Notes: a model not told the origin generated them from the sequence alone. Positions 1 through 7,900 are shown, numbered from the stretch's first letter. The stretch: DNA of 8,775 nt from Lachnospiraceae bacterium UBA3643 (GCA_002373855.1 DFKO01000058.1:1-8775); one strand, 5' to 3'. A program made the numbers and translations.

Positions 1-24
1 AGGACCTGCAACGCTCATATCCAT
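1..24 (-). CDS. Start of an unidentified gene (partial, first 8 codons)
   Basis: Reading leftward from 24, an ATG opens a frame giving M-D-M-S-V-A-G-P before the window ends. It is supported by a near-perfect Shine-Dalgarno, GGAGGTG at 37-31, six bases before the ATG, and by a plausible promoter at 115-87. A second in-frame ATG at 18 lies too far from the SD to be preferred. Eight residues do not allow a family call. It lies downstream of the acyltransferase/permease gene on the same strand, so it could be a further transport or polysaccharide-utilisation gene, but that is only positional. Confidence 0.6.
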
Positions 25-30
25 ATCAGT

Positions 31-37
31 CACCTCC
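31..37 (-). promoter_or_regulatory. Strong ribosome binding site for the leftmost gene
   Basis: GGAGGTG on the minus strand is an almost complete anti-16S match, spaced six bases from the ATG at 24. It decides the start of the partial gene at the window edge and suggests strong translation. Confidence 0.7.
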
Positions 38-86
38 GTGTGTGTTAATATCGGTCACTTAAAGTCACACGCTTATACTTAATGAT

Positions 87-115
87 ATTATGCGCTATTT
101 GGTATAAAAAATCAA
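87..115 (-). promoter_or_regulatory. Candidate SigA-type promoter for the leftmost gene
   Basis: On the minus strand TTGATT (115-110) and CATAAT (92-87) are separated by exactly 17 bases. Each differs from the consensus by one or two bases. Transcription would begin near 80, leaving a leader of about 55 nt before the ATG at 24. The -35 box shares bases with the T-run of the terminator that closes the upstream gene. The region is AT-rich, so a chance match cannot be excluded. Confidence 0.45.
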
Positions 116-127
116 GGATATCTTGAT
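106..127 (-). terminator. Probable intrinsic terminator of the acyltransferase/permease gene
   Basis: On the minus strand a 6-bp stem, ATCAAG (127-122) and CTTGAT (116-111), closes a 5-nt loop and runs into six T residues (111-106). The stem is short and AT-rich, so termination may be partial. It lies about 30 bp beyond the stop codon at 160-162 and just after a second, stronger hairpin at 151-179. Confidence 0.45.
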
Positions 128-150
128 ATCAAAATAACGGTTAACATAAG

Positions 151-179
151 TCGGAAGCCTTATTCCTTAATGCTTCCGA
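151..179 (-). repeat. Hairpin spanning the stop codon of the acyltransferase/permease gene
   Basis: TCGGAAGC (179-172 on the minus strand) pairs with GCTTCCGA (158-151), a perfect 8-bp stem around a 13-nt loop that contains the TAA stop (162-160). No T-run follows directly, so by itself it is not a classical terminator. It could stabilise the 3' end or assist the T-run hairpin that starts 23 nt further on. Confidence 0.5.
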
Positions 180-2949
180 GGTTTATCCTCGATATGATAC
201 CGGGTGAAAACAGAATATAAACCACAAGGGACGGGATGACTCCCACAAGAACCATGCAGTATAAAACCGGATCGTTGCCTGCATTATATCCGGAAAAGCT
301 GTTGATCACGAGGGCGATAGTCTTTTTCTTGATATCGAGTAATACAAGCTTCTGATATATTGTATTGTTCCAGCTTAAGGTAAAGTTGAATATGAGCTGG
401 AGCAGTATGGCAGGACGGATGACAGGCAGGATGATTTTGTTAAATGTGATAAATTCATTGCAGCCGTCTATCCTGGCAGCCTCGATGATCTCACCGAGAT
501 TCATGGAATGGAGATACATTCTCATGAAATAAACGCAGGACGGAATGGCGATGCCCACCATGATGATGGGGAAGTAATGGTTGTGGAGGCGGAGGCTGAA
601 AACAAGCTTTAAGTATCCTACGACTCCGGCGACTCCGGGTATAAGCATTGCTGCAAATACAGGTCCCCACAGTACATTTCGCCCTTTAAATTTATAATAT
701 TCAAAACCGTATGCACAAAGGGTGCCGATGTATGTACCCACAAAAGCGCATGTGACTGATATAAAACATGACCGGAGTATGACGGCATAGATATTGTTGC
801 TTATATAAGCCATCGTCATTTTGACGCTGACCAGGTTTTCGGCAAAACTTCCACCGGGCAGCAGAGAAAAGCCTTTGATAATCTCCTGGGTAGACTTGGT
901 GGAGTTTATCACAAGGACGCTGATCGGGAAAAGGGCGATGATACAAAGGCATATGCATACCGCATGTCTGAACAATATTATCAGAGTCCGTTTCGGATGA
1001 CGGTAGGTAAATGTAAGGCAGAGCCGTACATTTTTCTTTAATAAATCAAAGCGTTTTTTCTGATCATCCTTTATTTCGGATATTATCTGTATGAAACCTT
1101 TGCTTTTTGGAAAAGGCTTTTTACATATAAGACATATGATAAATGTATCAAGTCTGTGGATGATCGCAGCAGCTATAATCGACGAAGTGATCACCAGTGT
1201 GAAATATGTACCCGTTCCCTTAAAGGATGAATAAAGGCCCATAAACAGGTTATGGATAAGATAGAGCTCAAGGGAAATCTCTCCAAGGAACTTAAGAAAT
1301 CTGTTGCCGATACGGAGCTTCATGCCGATGAGGAGCACGAGCAGAACAAAGAAAAGAACCATGGGACACTGGACAATAAGGCATCGCAGCTTGTCATCAT
1401 ATCCTTTATCCGTTCCAAATTCACTCCAGTAGCTGTATGTATTAAGGGCATATTCCGTTGCTTTGTTTAGTGCCACAAATATTACTGTCACAGCGATGAG
1501 AACAAGGCCGTAAAAATGTTTCATGAAATCTACGATACGTTCCTTATGCTTTGCAAACAGCATGCCAAAGGGGAATATTAAAGAGGTGTTGTACCACCAT
1601 TCACCCTGAAACCATGAGTCGCCGTGACCAAGGTAAAGCGAATATCCAACCATACCGCCGGTAAATAAAAACATTAATATAAGGGCAATGCTCCTGTTTT
1701 TTATTAATCTGAAAAAGATAAAGAAAGCGATGTACAGGATCACTATCTCAACGATGTACCACATGTGGGAGTTGATGAGCTTCCAGCCGGTGAGCCATGA
1801 TATGAACTGTCCGGCTTTTGGGAAACCTGCAGTAACTATGTGGTGTATCAGAAAGATAATGATCGTGCAGTAAAACGGCACAAGTACAGGGGGCAGTCTC
1901 TTTGAAAAGAATTTCTTAAGATAATCAGGTTTGTTTTTAAAACTCTCATACAGTCCGTATCCTGAGAAGAAGAAAAACATGCCGACAAATCCCACACCGA
2001 AATTTTCAAGGATATATAGGATACCCGAATCATTTCGGTCAGCCTGCTGGACGAGGTGATGGAATACGATAAGCACGGCAAAAAAACCGAGGATCATTTT
2101 TGATGTATTAAGTGATAAAAAATCATCATTCCATCCGGTGCAGCCATCTCCCATGTAATAATATTTTTTAAGTTCACTGTCATAGAGCCGCTCGCTCCTG
2201 CCCATATATGTGATGCCGCAGAGCAGAGCAAATATAAAGGGGACGACGATGATCCAGGGAGCAAATGTGAGGGTCTTTAATCTGGCTATCAGATAATTGC
2301 CCTCCTCACCTGTATTTGCAGGTTTGCCAAAGGAATAATCGGAGAGAAGCTTCTCATATTTACCTGTGACATCGGCGATTGTGGAATCATAGTCCTTCTC
2401 GGTGCCGTCCTCAACATAGCATCTGATCTCAAGGAAAACGCCGCCATGCTCCATGAAATACGATGCGGTTACGCAGTAATCACTGACAGCAGGGTATTTG
2501 GTGCTGTAGCATACCCGGTGAAATGTAATATCTCCCAGTGTGATATCATCATGAACAGTCTCTCTTGTTAACTGGTACCCAAACTGGTAATTTTGGACAC
2601 GTTCTTCGGTTGAGGAATAGGAAATCTCTGAAAAGTCGGGAAGTATGAAAAATTCCTGGTAATAATGATAGTCTTCAGACAGGACGACGAACAGAGCATC
2701 ATATTTTTTCATCTCCGATGCTACTTCCCGTCTGCTGGTATCCTGAAAGTATCTTAAATAATTCTTGGGGGATGCAACATTAAGGTCAAGCTGTTTGATA
2801 TATGTTTCGGCACCGCTTCTGCCAAATTTGGTAAAGCCGAGTTTTGATGTTTCCTCCCCTTTGCTTCCTATGGTGATATAAACAGCGAGTGCCATCAGAA
2901 TGACCAGAGATATAACAATGGTCCTGCTCCATTTTACAAGAATTTTCAA
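160..2949 (-). CDS. Acyltransferase-3 / MalG-type ABC sugar permease fusion protein
   Basis: A 929-residue polytopic membrane protein with three parts. Residues 8-28 are a membrane anchor, and 30-226 form a soluble, probably extracytoplasmic domain with Cys147, Cys159 and Cys177. Residues 227-249 re-enter the membrane, and 280-600 form an acyltransferase-3 domain of about ten helices: FHH at 296-298, FFFFSGYGL near 325-333, a HMWYI segment at 395-399 and the typical closing LGEISLELYLIH at 555-566. A basic cytosolic linker (607-655) leads to a complete BPD_transp_1 permease domain (655-929) with six helices and a perfect EAA loop: EAA 823-825, G829, I839, L841, P842. The family roles are acyl transfer to an extracytoplasmic sugar and carbohydrate ABC import; the substrate is unknown. 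The start is TTG, fixed by AGGGGG nine bases upstream; no ATG fits. The linker has no Met and no SD, so the permease is not separately initiated. The fusion is very unusual for both families. Confidence 0.85.
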   Translation of the reverse strand: MKILVKWSRTIVISLVILMALAVYITIGSKGEETSKLGFTKFGRSGAETYIKQLDLNVASPKNYLRYFQDTSRREVASEMKKYDALFVVLSEDYHYYQEFFILPDFSEISYSSTEERVQNYQFGYQLTRETVHDDITLGDITFHRVCYSTKYPAVSDYCVTASYFMEHGGVFLEIRCYVEDGTEKDYDSTIADVTGKYEKLLSDYSFGKPANTGEEGNYLIARLKTLTFAPWIIVVPFIFALLCGITYMGRSERLYDSELKKYYYMGDGCTGWNDDFLSLNTSKMILGFFAVLIVFHHLVQQADRNDSGILYILENFGVGFVGMFFFFSGYGLYESFKNKPDYLKKFFSKRLPPVLVPFYCTIIIFLIHHIVTAGFPKAGQFISWLTGWKLINSHMWYIVEIVILYIAFFIFFRLIKNRSIALILMFLFTGGMVGYSLYLGHGDSWFQGEWWYNTSLIFPFGMLFAKHKERIVDFMKHFYGLVLIAVTVIFVALNKATEYALNTYSYWSEFGTDKGYDDKLRCLIVQCPMVLFFVLLVLLIGMKLRIGNRFLKFLGEISLELYLIHNLFMGLYSSFKGTGTYFTLVITSSIIAAAIIHRLDTFIICLICKKPFPKSKGFIQIISEIKDDQKKRFDLLKKNVRLCLTFTYRHPKRTLIILFRHAVCICLCIIALFPISVLVINSTKSTQEIIKGFSLLPGGSFAENLVSVKMTMAYISNNIYAVILRSCFISVTCAFVGTYIGTLCAYGFEYYKFKGRNVLWGPVFAAMLIPGVAGVVGYLKLVFSLRLHNHYFPIIMVGIAIPSCVYFMRMYLHSMNLGEIIEAARIDGCNEFITFNKIILPVIRPAILLQLIFNFTLSWNNTIYQKLVLLDIKKKTIALVINSFSGYNAGNDPVLYCMVLVGVIPSLVVYILFSPGIISRINLGSIKE

Positions 2950-2958
2950 AAGCGGAAT

Positions 2959-2964
2959 CCCCCT
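2959..2964 (-). promoter_or_regulatory. Ribosome binding site selecting a TTG start
   Basis: AGGGGG on the minus strand lies nine bases before the TTG at 2949-2947. There is no suitable ATG or GTG nearby, and the residues after the TTG lead straight into a positively charged stretch and a membrane anchor, so TTG is the likely start. Confidence 0.6.
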
Positions 2965-2985
2965 AAACCTTCTATTTCAATTTTA

Positions 2986-3014
2986 ATTAAATCATATTTT
3001 GCGTAGCTTGAAAA
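2986..3014 (-). promoter_or_regulatory. Candidate promoter for the acyltransferase/permease gene
   Basis: TTTTCA (3014-3009) and TTTAAT (2991-2986) on the minus strand are 17 bases apart, matching the SigA consensus at 4/6 and 5/6. Transcription would start near 2980, about 30 nt before the TTG start. TATGAT a few bases upstream is an alternative -10 but lacks a good -35. The -35 box overlaps the palindrome at 3011-3024. Confidence 0.35.
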
Positions 3015-3024
3015 CGGGCGTTTT
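3011..3024. promoter_or_regulatory. Palindromic candidate operator between divergent genes
   Basis: AAAACGGGCGTTTT consists of perfect 6-bp arms, AAAACG and CGTTTT, around a GG centre. It overlaps the -35 of the candidate leftward promoter and sits about 28 bp upstream of the -35 of the rightward promoter. The arms recall LacI-family operators, which often carry a central CG flanked by A/T-rich half-sites, but no regulator gene is in the window and only one copy was noticed. Confidence 0.35.
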
Positions 3025-3051
3025 GGGACCGGATGAGACGGGCTAAAATTA

Positions 3052-3080
3052 TTGTCCGACGTAAGAGATTTTGATATAAT
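3052..3080 (+). promoter_or_regulatory. SigA-type promoter of the HD-GYP/Nudix/glycosidase operon
   Basis: TTGTCC (3052-3057), a 17-bp spacer and a perfect TATAAT (3075-3080) give a strong vegetative promoter. Transcription would start near 3087, leaving a leader of about 30 nt with no room for a riboswitch. It is the only convincing promoter found ahead of the four rightward genes. Confidence 0.75.
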
Positions 3081-3101
3081 TGAAAATGTACAAATGTGTA
3101 C

Positions 3102-3107
3102 AGGGGG
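3102..3107 (+). promoter_or_regulatory. Ribosome binding site fixing the HD-GYP-like gene start
   Basis: AGGGGG lies eight bases before the ATG at 3116. The in-frame TTG at 3080 lies on the last base of the -10 box and would not be transcribed, so the start at 3116 is preferred. Confidence 0.75.
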
Positions 3108-3115
3108 TAAAAGCC

Positions 3116-4270
3116 ATGAAATTTGTAAAAACAGAAGATTTAAAGCCGGGAATGCGTCTGGCAAAGCCGGTATTTAACAAAAACGGAGTCCTGCTTTACG
3201 ACCGTGATACAAAGCTCACGGGCCAGGGCGTGAACAGTATATACAATTTCGGGCTTATAGGTCTTTATATTCTTGAACAGGCAGAGCCTCTGCCACCTTT
3301 ATCCGAAGCAGACAGGGAATTTGAGAGATTCCAGACAGTAGCCGTATTTAAGGTTAAGGATATGTTTGCCCAGATAAGGCGGGGCAAGCATCCTACCCAG
3401 CTCGGTTCTCTGACTGCAGATATTATCCACGATTACGGAAACTTAAAAGAGAGAATGAACTTCATGCAGAACCTTCGTTCTGTAGAAGATAATGTATACA
3501 AGCATACCATCAATACGGCTATACTATGCGCTGCGATATCGGGAAAGATGACGTTCTCGTTAAAGGAGCAGAATGACCTAGTGACGGCGGCACTCCTCCA
3601 TGATGTAGGCAGTCTCGATATACCGGAGAAGCTCGCTATAAAGCAAAAGGATGAACTGACTGAGACGGACATCGCCGCCATATATAAATACAAAGAAGAG
3701 GGTATCAGGATGGTGAGAGACAGCGTGCTCTTAACCGGCGAGGTACCGAGGATCATGACTCACTTTTTAAGCGATGTCAGAAACATAGAGGCCAAGAAGT
3801 ATCATATCGAGAAAAATACAGAGACTCTCACAGAGATATTAAAGGTCGCATATTTCTACGATGTGCTCACAGCCATGAAGTTTGGCGAGGAGCCCATGTC
3901 AGACATAGCGGCATACAGATATTTAAAGCATCCCAGAAACATGATGAACAGGCAGGTGGTGGCAGCCCTCACCCAGGCGATAAACATCGCACCTCCCGGA
4001 TGTACCGTCCAGTTTGAAAACGGGGACAAGGGTATCGTCATAACGGACAATCCGGATGATATCTTAAGACCGTTTATCCTCTCGTTTAAGGATAATAAGA
4101 TATACAATCTTGCCGATGGCCGTACATATCAGGAATACCAGATAAAGGATGTAATGAAGACCCTCGACAACAGATATATCATGACAGACAAGTTCAAGGA
4201 ATATCAGGAGCGTCTTAAAAACGGAGAAGGCCAGACCTTCAAGGTCGGCAGAAAAGCAAATAAAAAATAA
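3116..4270 (+). CDS. Degenerate HD-GYP-family signalling protein
   Basis: A 384-residue cytosolic protein. Residues 1-60 form the small N-terminal module often found before HD-GYP domains (LKPGMRLAKPVF at 9-20). Residues about 110-285 align with the HD/HD-GYP core, and 290-384 resemble the usual C-terminal extension. Active family members hydrolyse c-di-GMP with a di- or tri-metal centre. Here His130 and the HD pair His162-Asp163 (LLHDVG) remain. The later His of the HP motif appears to be Tyr192, the HHE motif is reduced to His216-Phe-Leu, the GYP signature is absent, and the first Asp of the usual DxxDAL motif is Tyr246 (VAYFYDVLT); Asp249 remains. The protein is probably inactive as a phosphodiesterase, or has a changed activity or a binding role. 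It is the first gene after the promoter at 3052-3080 and lies 20 nt before the Nudix gene. Family placement is solid; function is uncertain. Confidence 0.85.
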   Translation: MKFVKTEDLKPGMRLAKPVFNKNGVLLYDRDTKLTGQGVNSIYNFGLIGLYILEQAEPLPPLSEADREFERFQTVAVFKVKDMFAQIRRGKHPTQLGSLTADIIHDYGNLKERMNFMQNLRSVEDNVYKHTINTAILCAAISGKMTFSLKEQNDLVTAALLHDVGSLDIPEKLAIKQKDELTETDIAAIYKYKEEGIRMVRDSVLLTGEVPRIMTHFLSDVRNIEAKKYHIEKNTETLTEILKVAYFYDVLTAMKFGEEPMSDIAAYRYLKHPRNMMNRQVVAALTQAINIAPPGCTVQFENGDKGIVITDNPDDILRPFILSFKDNKIYNLADGRTYQEYQIKDVMKTLDNRYIMTDKFKEYQERLKNGEGQTFKVGRKANKK

Positions 4271-4290
4271 TTTTCGTTTAAGGAATTAAC

Positions 4291-4917
4291 ATGTCTTTCG
4301 AAAATAAGAAATATACGGATATACAGGCACTTTTTGAAAACAGGTTTCTGAATTTTTATCACATGGATGCCCTGACAGATTCGGGCAGGCCGTTTGATTA
4401 CTATTTTGTATCAAGAAACAGGCCGGAGAGTATCAAGGCAAGGACAGGTGTAAATAAGCCCGAGGGGATAGTAATCTACCCTTTGCTGAAAGATGATCCA
4501 GACAAAATAGTGATGATACGGCAGTACAGATATCCGGTAGGCGGCTATCTGTATGAACTGCCGGCGGGACTCATCGATGATGGCGAGGACGCAGACACTG
4601 CAGCAGTCAGGGAGATGAAGGAAGAGACAGGACTTTTATTTGAGCCTTATACCGGTGGTGAGGCCTTTTTCAGAAGGCCTTTTTTCATGGGAGCGGGATA
4701 TACCGATGAGTCTGCATCGGCAGTATTCGGATATGCATCGGGCAGTTTTGAACAGCACCTTGAAGATACGGAGACCATACAGGTATTTACGGCAGATAAA
4801 GATAAAGTCAGGGAGATACTTGAAAGCGGCAGCGTATCATTAAGATGTGCGTATCTGTTAATGAATTATCTGAGAAGTGACAGGGAAGAACCGTTTGCTT
4901 TTTTAAACGGCAGATAA
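4291..4917 (+). CDS. Nudix hydrolase, ADP-ribose/nucleotide-sugar pyrophosphatase-like
   Basis: A 208-residue cytosolic protein with an intact Nudix box at residues 93-115: G93, E99, R107, E108, E111, E112, G114, L115. Those glutamates bind the catalytic metal. ELPAG (89-93) before the box, Pro130 sixteen residues after G114 and the GYTDE segment that follows resemble the ADP-ribose pyrophosphatase branch, which also includes GDP-mannose hydrolases. ADP-ribose cleavage is the default guess; a nucleotide sugar such as GDP-mannose is possible given the mannosidase downstream, but that is inference. Length is normal for the branch. The ATG follows AAGGA (4280-4284) at six bases. The gene lies 20 nt after the HD-GYP-like gene and 24 nt before the beta-mannosidase gene. 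A terminator-like hairpin lies inside it at 4661-4685. Confidence 0.9.
   Translation: MSFENKKYTDIQALFENRFLNFYHMDALTDSGRPFDYYFVSRNRPESIKARTGVNKPEGIVIYPLLKDDPDKIVMIRQYRYPVGGYLYELPAGLIDDGEDADTAAVREMKEETGLLFEPYTGGEAFFRRPFFMGAGYTDESASAVFGYASGSFEQHLEDTETIQVFTADKDKVREILESGSVSLRCAYLLMNYLRSDREEPFAFLNGR
4661..4685 (+). terminator. Intragenic intrinsic-terminator-like hairpin
   Basis: AGGCCTT (4661-4667) pairs perfectly with AAGGCCT (4674-4680) around a 6-nt loop, and the T that closes the stem begins a run of six T (4680-4685). This has the form of a Rho-independent terminator but lies in the coding sequence, encoding a conserved-looking EAFFRRPFF segment. Translating ribosomes would normally prevent it from forming. 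It could reduce transcription of the downstream glycosidase genes when translation is poor. Confidence 0.4.
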
Positions 4918-4928
4918 AACAGTAAAAA

Positions 4929-4934
4929 AGGAAG
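4929..4934 (+). promoter_or_regulatory. Ribosome binding site selecting the TTG start of the beta-mannosidase
   Basis: AGGAAG ends seven bases before the TTG at 4942. The residues that follow, including FTDGWKLKE, match the usual beginning of GH2 beta-mannosidases, so TTG is taken as the start. Confidence 0.65.
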
Positions 4935-4941
4935 TGGCGTT

Positions 4942-7900
4942 TTGATAAGAGAAACATTTACTGACGGATGGAAATTAAAGGAGACCGGGGGAGAGAAAGT
5001 ATATGATGTGAACATACCCGCATCGGTACTGTCGGTACTCCTTGAAAACGGAGATACAGAAGATCCGTTTTACAGGGATAATGAGAAAAAGTGCATGGCA
5101 CTTTTTGAGAAAGATTATGAATTTACAAGGACGTTTGCGGCGTCCGGAGATATCACCAGGGAGGATGAGGTAGACCTCGTCTTTTACGGTATAGATACCC
5201 TCGCAGATATATTCCTGAACGGAAAGCGCCTGTCATATACGAGCAGTATGCATCGTGTATACAGATTTCCCATAAAGGACAAGCTGATATCGGGAGCAAA
5301 CGAGATCAGGGTAGTCCTCCATTCACCTCTTAATTACATCAAGGAATACACGCCTGAGAAAAATAAAGAGATCAAATATGTGCCGAGCGGATGTATGTAC
5401 GGCAATCAGTATATCAGGAAAGCCCACTCATCATTTGGATGGGACTGGGGTCCGAAGCTCCCGGATATGGGTATCTTCAGAAAAGTGGAGCTGGAAGCAT
5501 ATTCAAAGGTAGCCATCAAAGAAGTATTTTTTGATCAGGAGCATGAGGGCGACCGGGTCACCCTGTCTGTAGATCCGATACTAAAGATCACTGATTCCGT
5601 ACCTGTGGAGATATGCATTACGCTAAACGGCAAGGAGGCGGCATCAAATGTAATCCGTATGCCGGAAGAAGGCGCTAAAGAGACGGTCCGGGGCAGAAAT
5701 CAGTGTGTGATAAATATCGACAAGCCAAGACTCTGGTGGCCTAACGGTCAGGGAGAGCCGTATCTCTATGATGTAAATATTAAGATAAAAAAATCGGATA
5801 CGGTCTACGATGAGAGAGATTACAAAATAGGACTCCGCACCATGTCAGTCAGCAGGAAAAAGGATGAGTTTGGCGAGGAGTTTGCCTTTGTGGTAAACGG
5901 CCGCAGGATATTTGCCATGGGAGCAAACTATATCCCGGAGGACTGTATCTATCCCAGAATAACCAGAGAGAAGATAGAGGAGACGGTAAGAAGCGCTGCG
6001 AAAGCAAACTTTAATATGCTCCGGGTATGGGGCGGCGGATACTACCCGTCAGATGATTTCTATGACCTCTGCGATATATACGGCATCATCGTATGGCAGG
6101 ACCTCATGTTTGCATGCAATGTATATGATTTAAATCATGAATTCCAGGAAAATATAACAGAGGAAGTCCATGATAATGTAAAGCGTATCCGTCATCATGC
6201 ATGCCTGGGCCTCTGGTGTGGCAATAATGAGATTGAGTCTGCATGGAACGGATGGGCAGGATTTAAGAATGAGACACCGTATCTTAAGGCAGATTATATA
6301 AAGATGTTTGAGCATATACTTCCGGAAGCTTTAAGGGAAGTGGATGAGGATACATTCTACTGGCCTTCGTCCCCGTCATCGGGAGGATGCTTTGATGATC
6401 CGGATGATGAAAACAGAGGGGACTGTCACTACTGGGATGTATGGCACGGATTTAAACCCTTTAGCGATTATAATAAGCATTTCTTCAGATTTTTATCTGA
6501 GTTTGGATTCCAGTCCCTGCCTTGCAAAAAGACGACAGATACATTTACACTGCCGGCAGATCAGAATATTTTTTCAGATATTATGGAATGTCATCAGAAA
6601 AACGACGGAGCCAACGGCAAGCTGATGTATTACATATCCCAGAATTTCCTTTATCCCAAGGATTTTGCGGGACTCACATACGTGAGCCAGATACTCCAGG
6701 GACTGGCGATAAAGGCAGGCGTGGAGCATCTGCGTCGAAACAGGGGCAGATGTATGGGCACACTCTTCTGGCAGATCAATGACAACTGGCCTGTAGTCAG
6801 CTGGTCATCTGTAGATTACTACGGCAGATGGAAAGCTCTGCAGTATATGGCAAAGAAATTTTTCTCTCCTATAGCAGGCAGCATAGAGCGTATCACGGAT
6901 GAAAACGGCAATGAGACATATCAGTACGCCGTCAGCATAGTCAACGAATCTCCGGAGCCGGTGAGCTATAAAGTCAGACTATCCGTACACGGACTCGACG
7001 GCAAGGAGATCGGCCACTTTGATGAGACAGGCAGAGTGACTCCCGGCAAGGTTAATAAGCTGCGCAAACACGATTTTGCCAGATATATAGAAAAGCGTGG
7101 TCCGGGAAATGCATATATCAGGGCGGAGTTTGCTTACTCAAACGGAATGCATGCATACGAGTATGCCACATTTGTACCGTACAAGCATATGAATCTTAAT
7201 CAGCCGAGAGTGACATTTGATGTCAGGGAATTTGACGATTACTACGAACTTGAGGTTGAGACGGATACCTTTACGCCGTTTGTGATGCTGGATTTTAACG
7301 ACAGGGATGTGATACTTGAGGACAACGCCTTTACGGCAGTGGCGGGAGAGCCATATGTGACAGTCCTCAAAAAATCGGAGATTAAGGGACCGCAGTTTGA
7401 GAGCATCGATGATCTCTGCTCCCACATAGATATTTATTTCCTCCAGAGGAGCTATATGTATTTTGACGGCGACAGAGCAGAAAACTACGAGCCGGTCCGC
7501 GAGGAAAATACGGTATATGTAGACGAACTCCCGGATGATGTCATCTTTGAAGATGAGGAATTCGGAGAAATATATGATGATATATATGACGACGGAGAGG
7601 TGATCTACGAGACAGAGGAGGAACTGAAAGAGAGACTTCGGGCCGAGATAAAGGATGAACTCCGGGCCGAGATACTCAGGGAAATGTCAGGTGAAAGTCA
7701 GGATGATACTGACAAAAAAGAATCCGGCACTGAGACTGCAGATGAAAAAAATGAGGAAGCAAAATCTGAGAAACCCGAATCAGATGAACTGTTTGACGAT
7801 ATAGGTGAAGTTGAGGAGATCGAGGAGATCGAAGAGGAATATGCACAGACGGAGAACATCCCCGATATGCCGGAACCTGAAAAACCGTTTTCGGAAGACG

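Noticed and set aside
987..1150. The fusion protein as a product of a sequencing error joining two genes
   Set aside because: The linker is in frame, compositionally normal and topologically sensible, and the permease has no start of its own. An assembly error cannot be fully excluded from sequence alone.
701..2081. Open frames on both strands within the acyltransferase/permease gene (for example 701-958, 1252-1470, 1688-1873, 1848-2081)
   Set aside because: They overlap strongly supported coding sequence in other frames, have no convincing SD and encode no recognisable domains.
3080..3115. A longer HD-GYP-like protein starting at the TTG at 3080
   Set aside because: The TTG begins on the last base of the -10 box, so it would lie before the transcription start. 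The ATG at 3116 has a well-spaced AGGGGG and begins at the family's normal N-terminus.
3087..3115. A c-di-GMP or other riboswitch ahead of the HD-GYP-like gene
   Set aside because: The leader is only about 30 nt, too short for a known riboswitch, and no aptamer-like pairing was seen.
2946..3164. Minus-strand open frame across the divergent promoter region
   Set aside because: It overlaps the start of the HD-GYP-like gene and the whole promoter region and has no recognisable product.
3433..4107. Antisense open frames in the HD-GYP-like gene
   Set aside because: They are shadows of the real gene; composition mirrors its codon pattern and no SD was seen.
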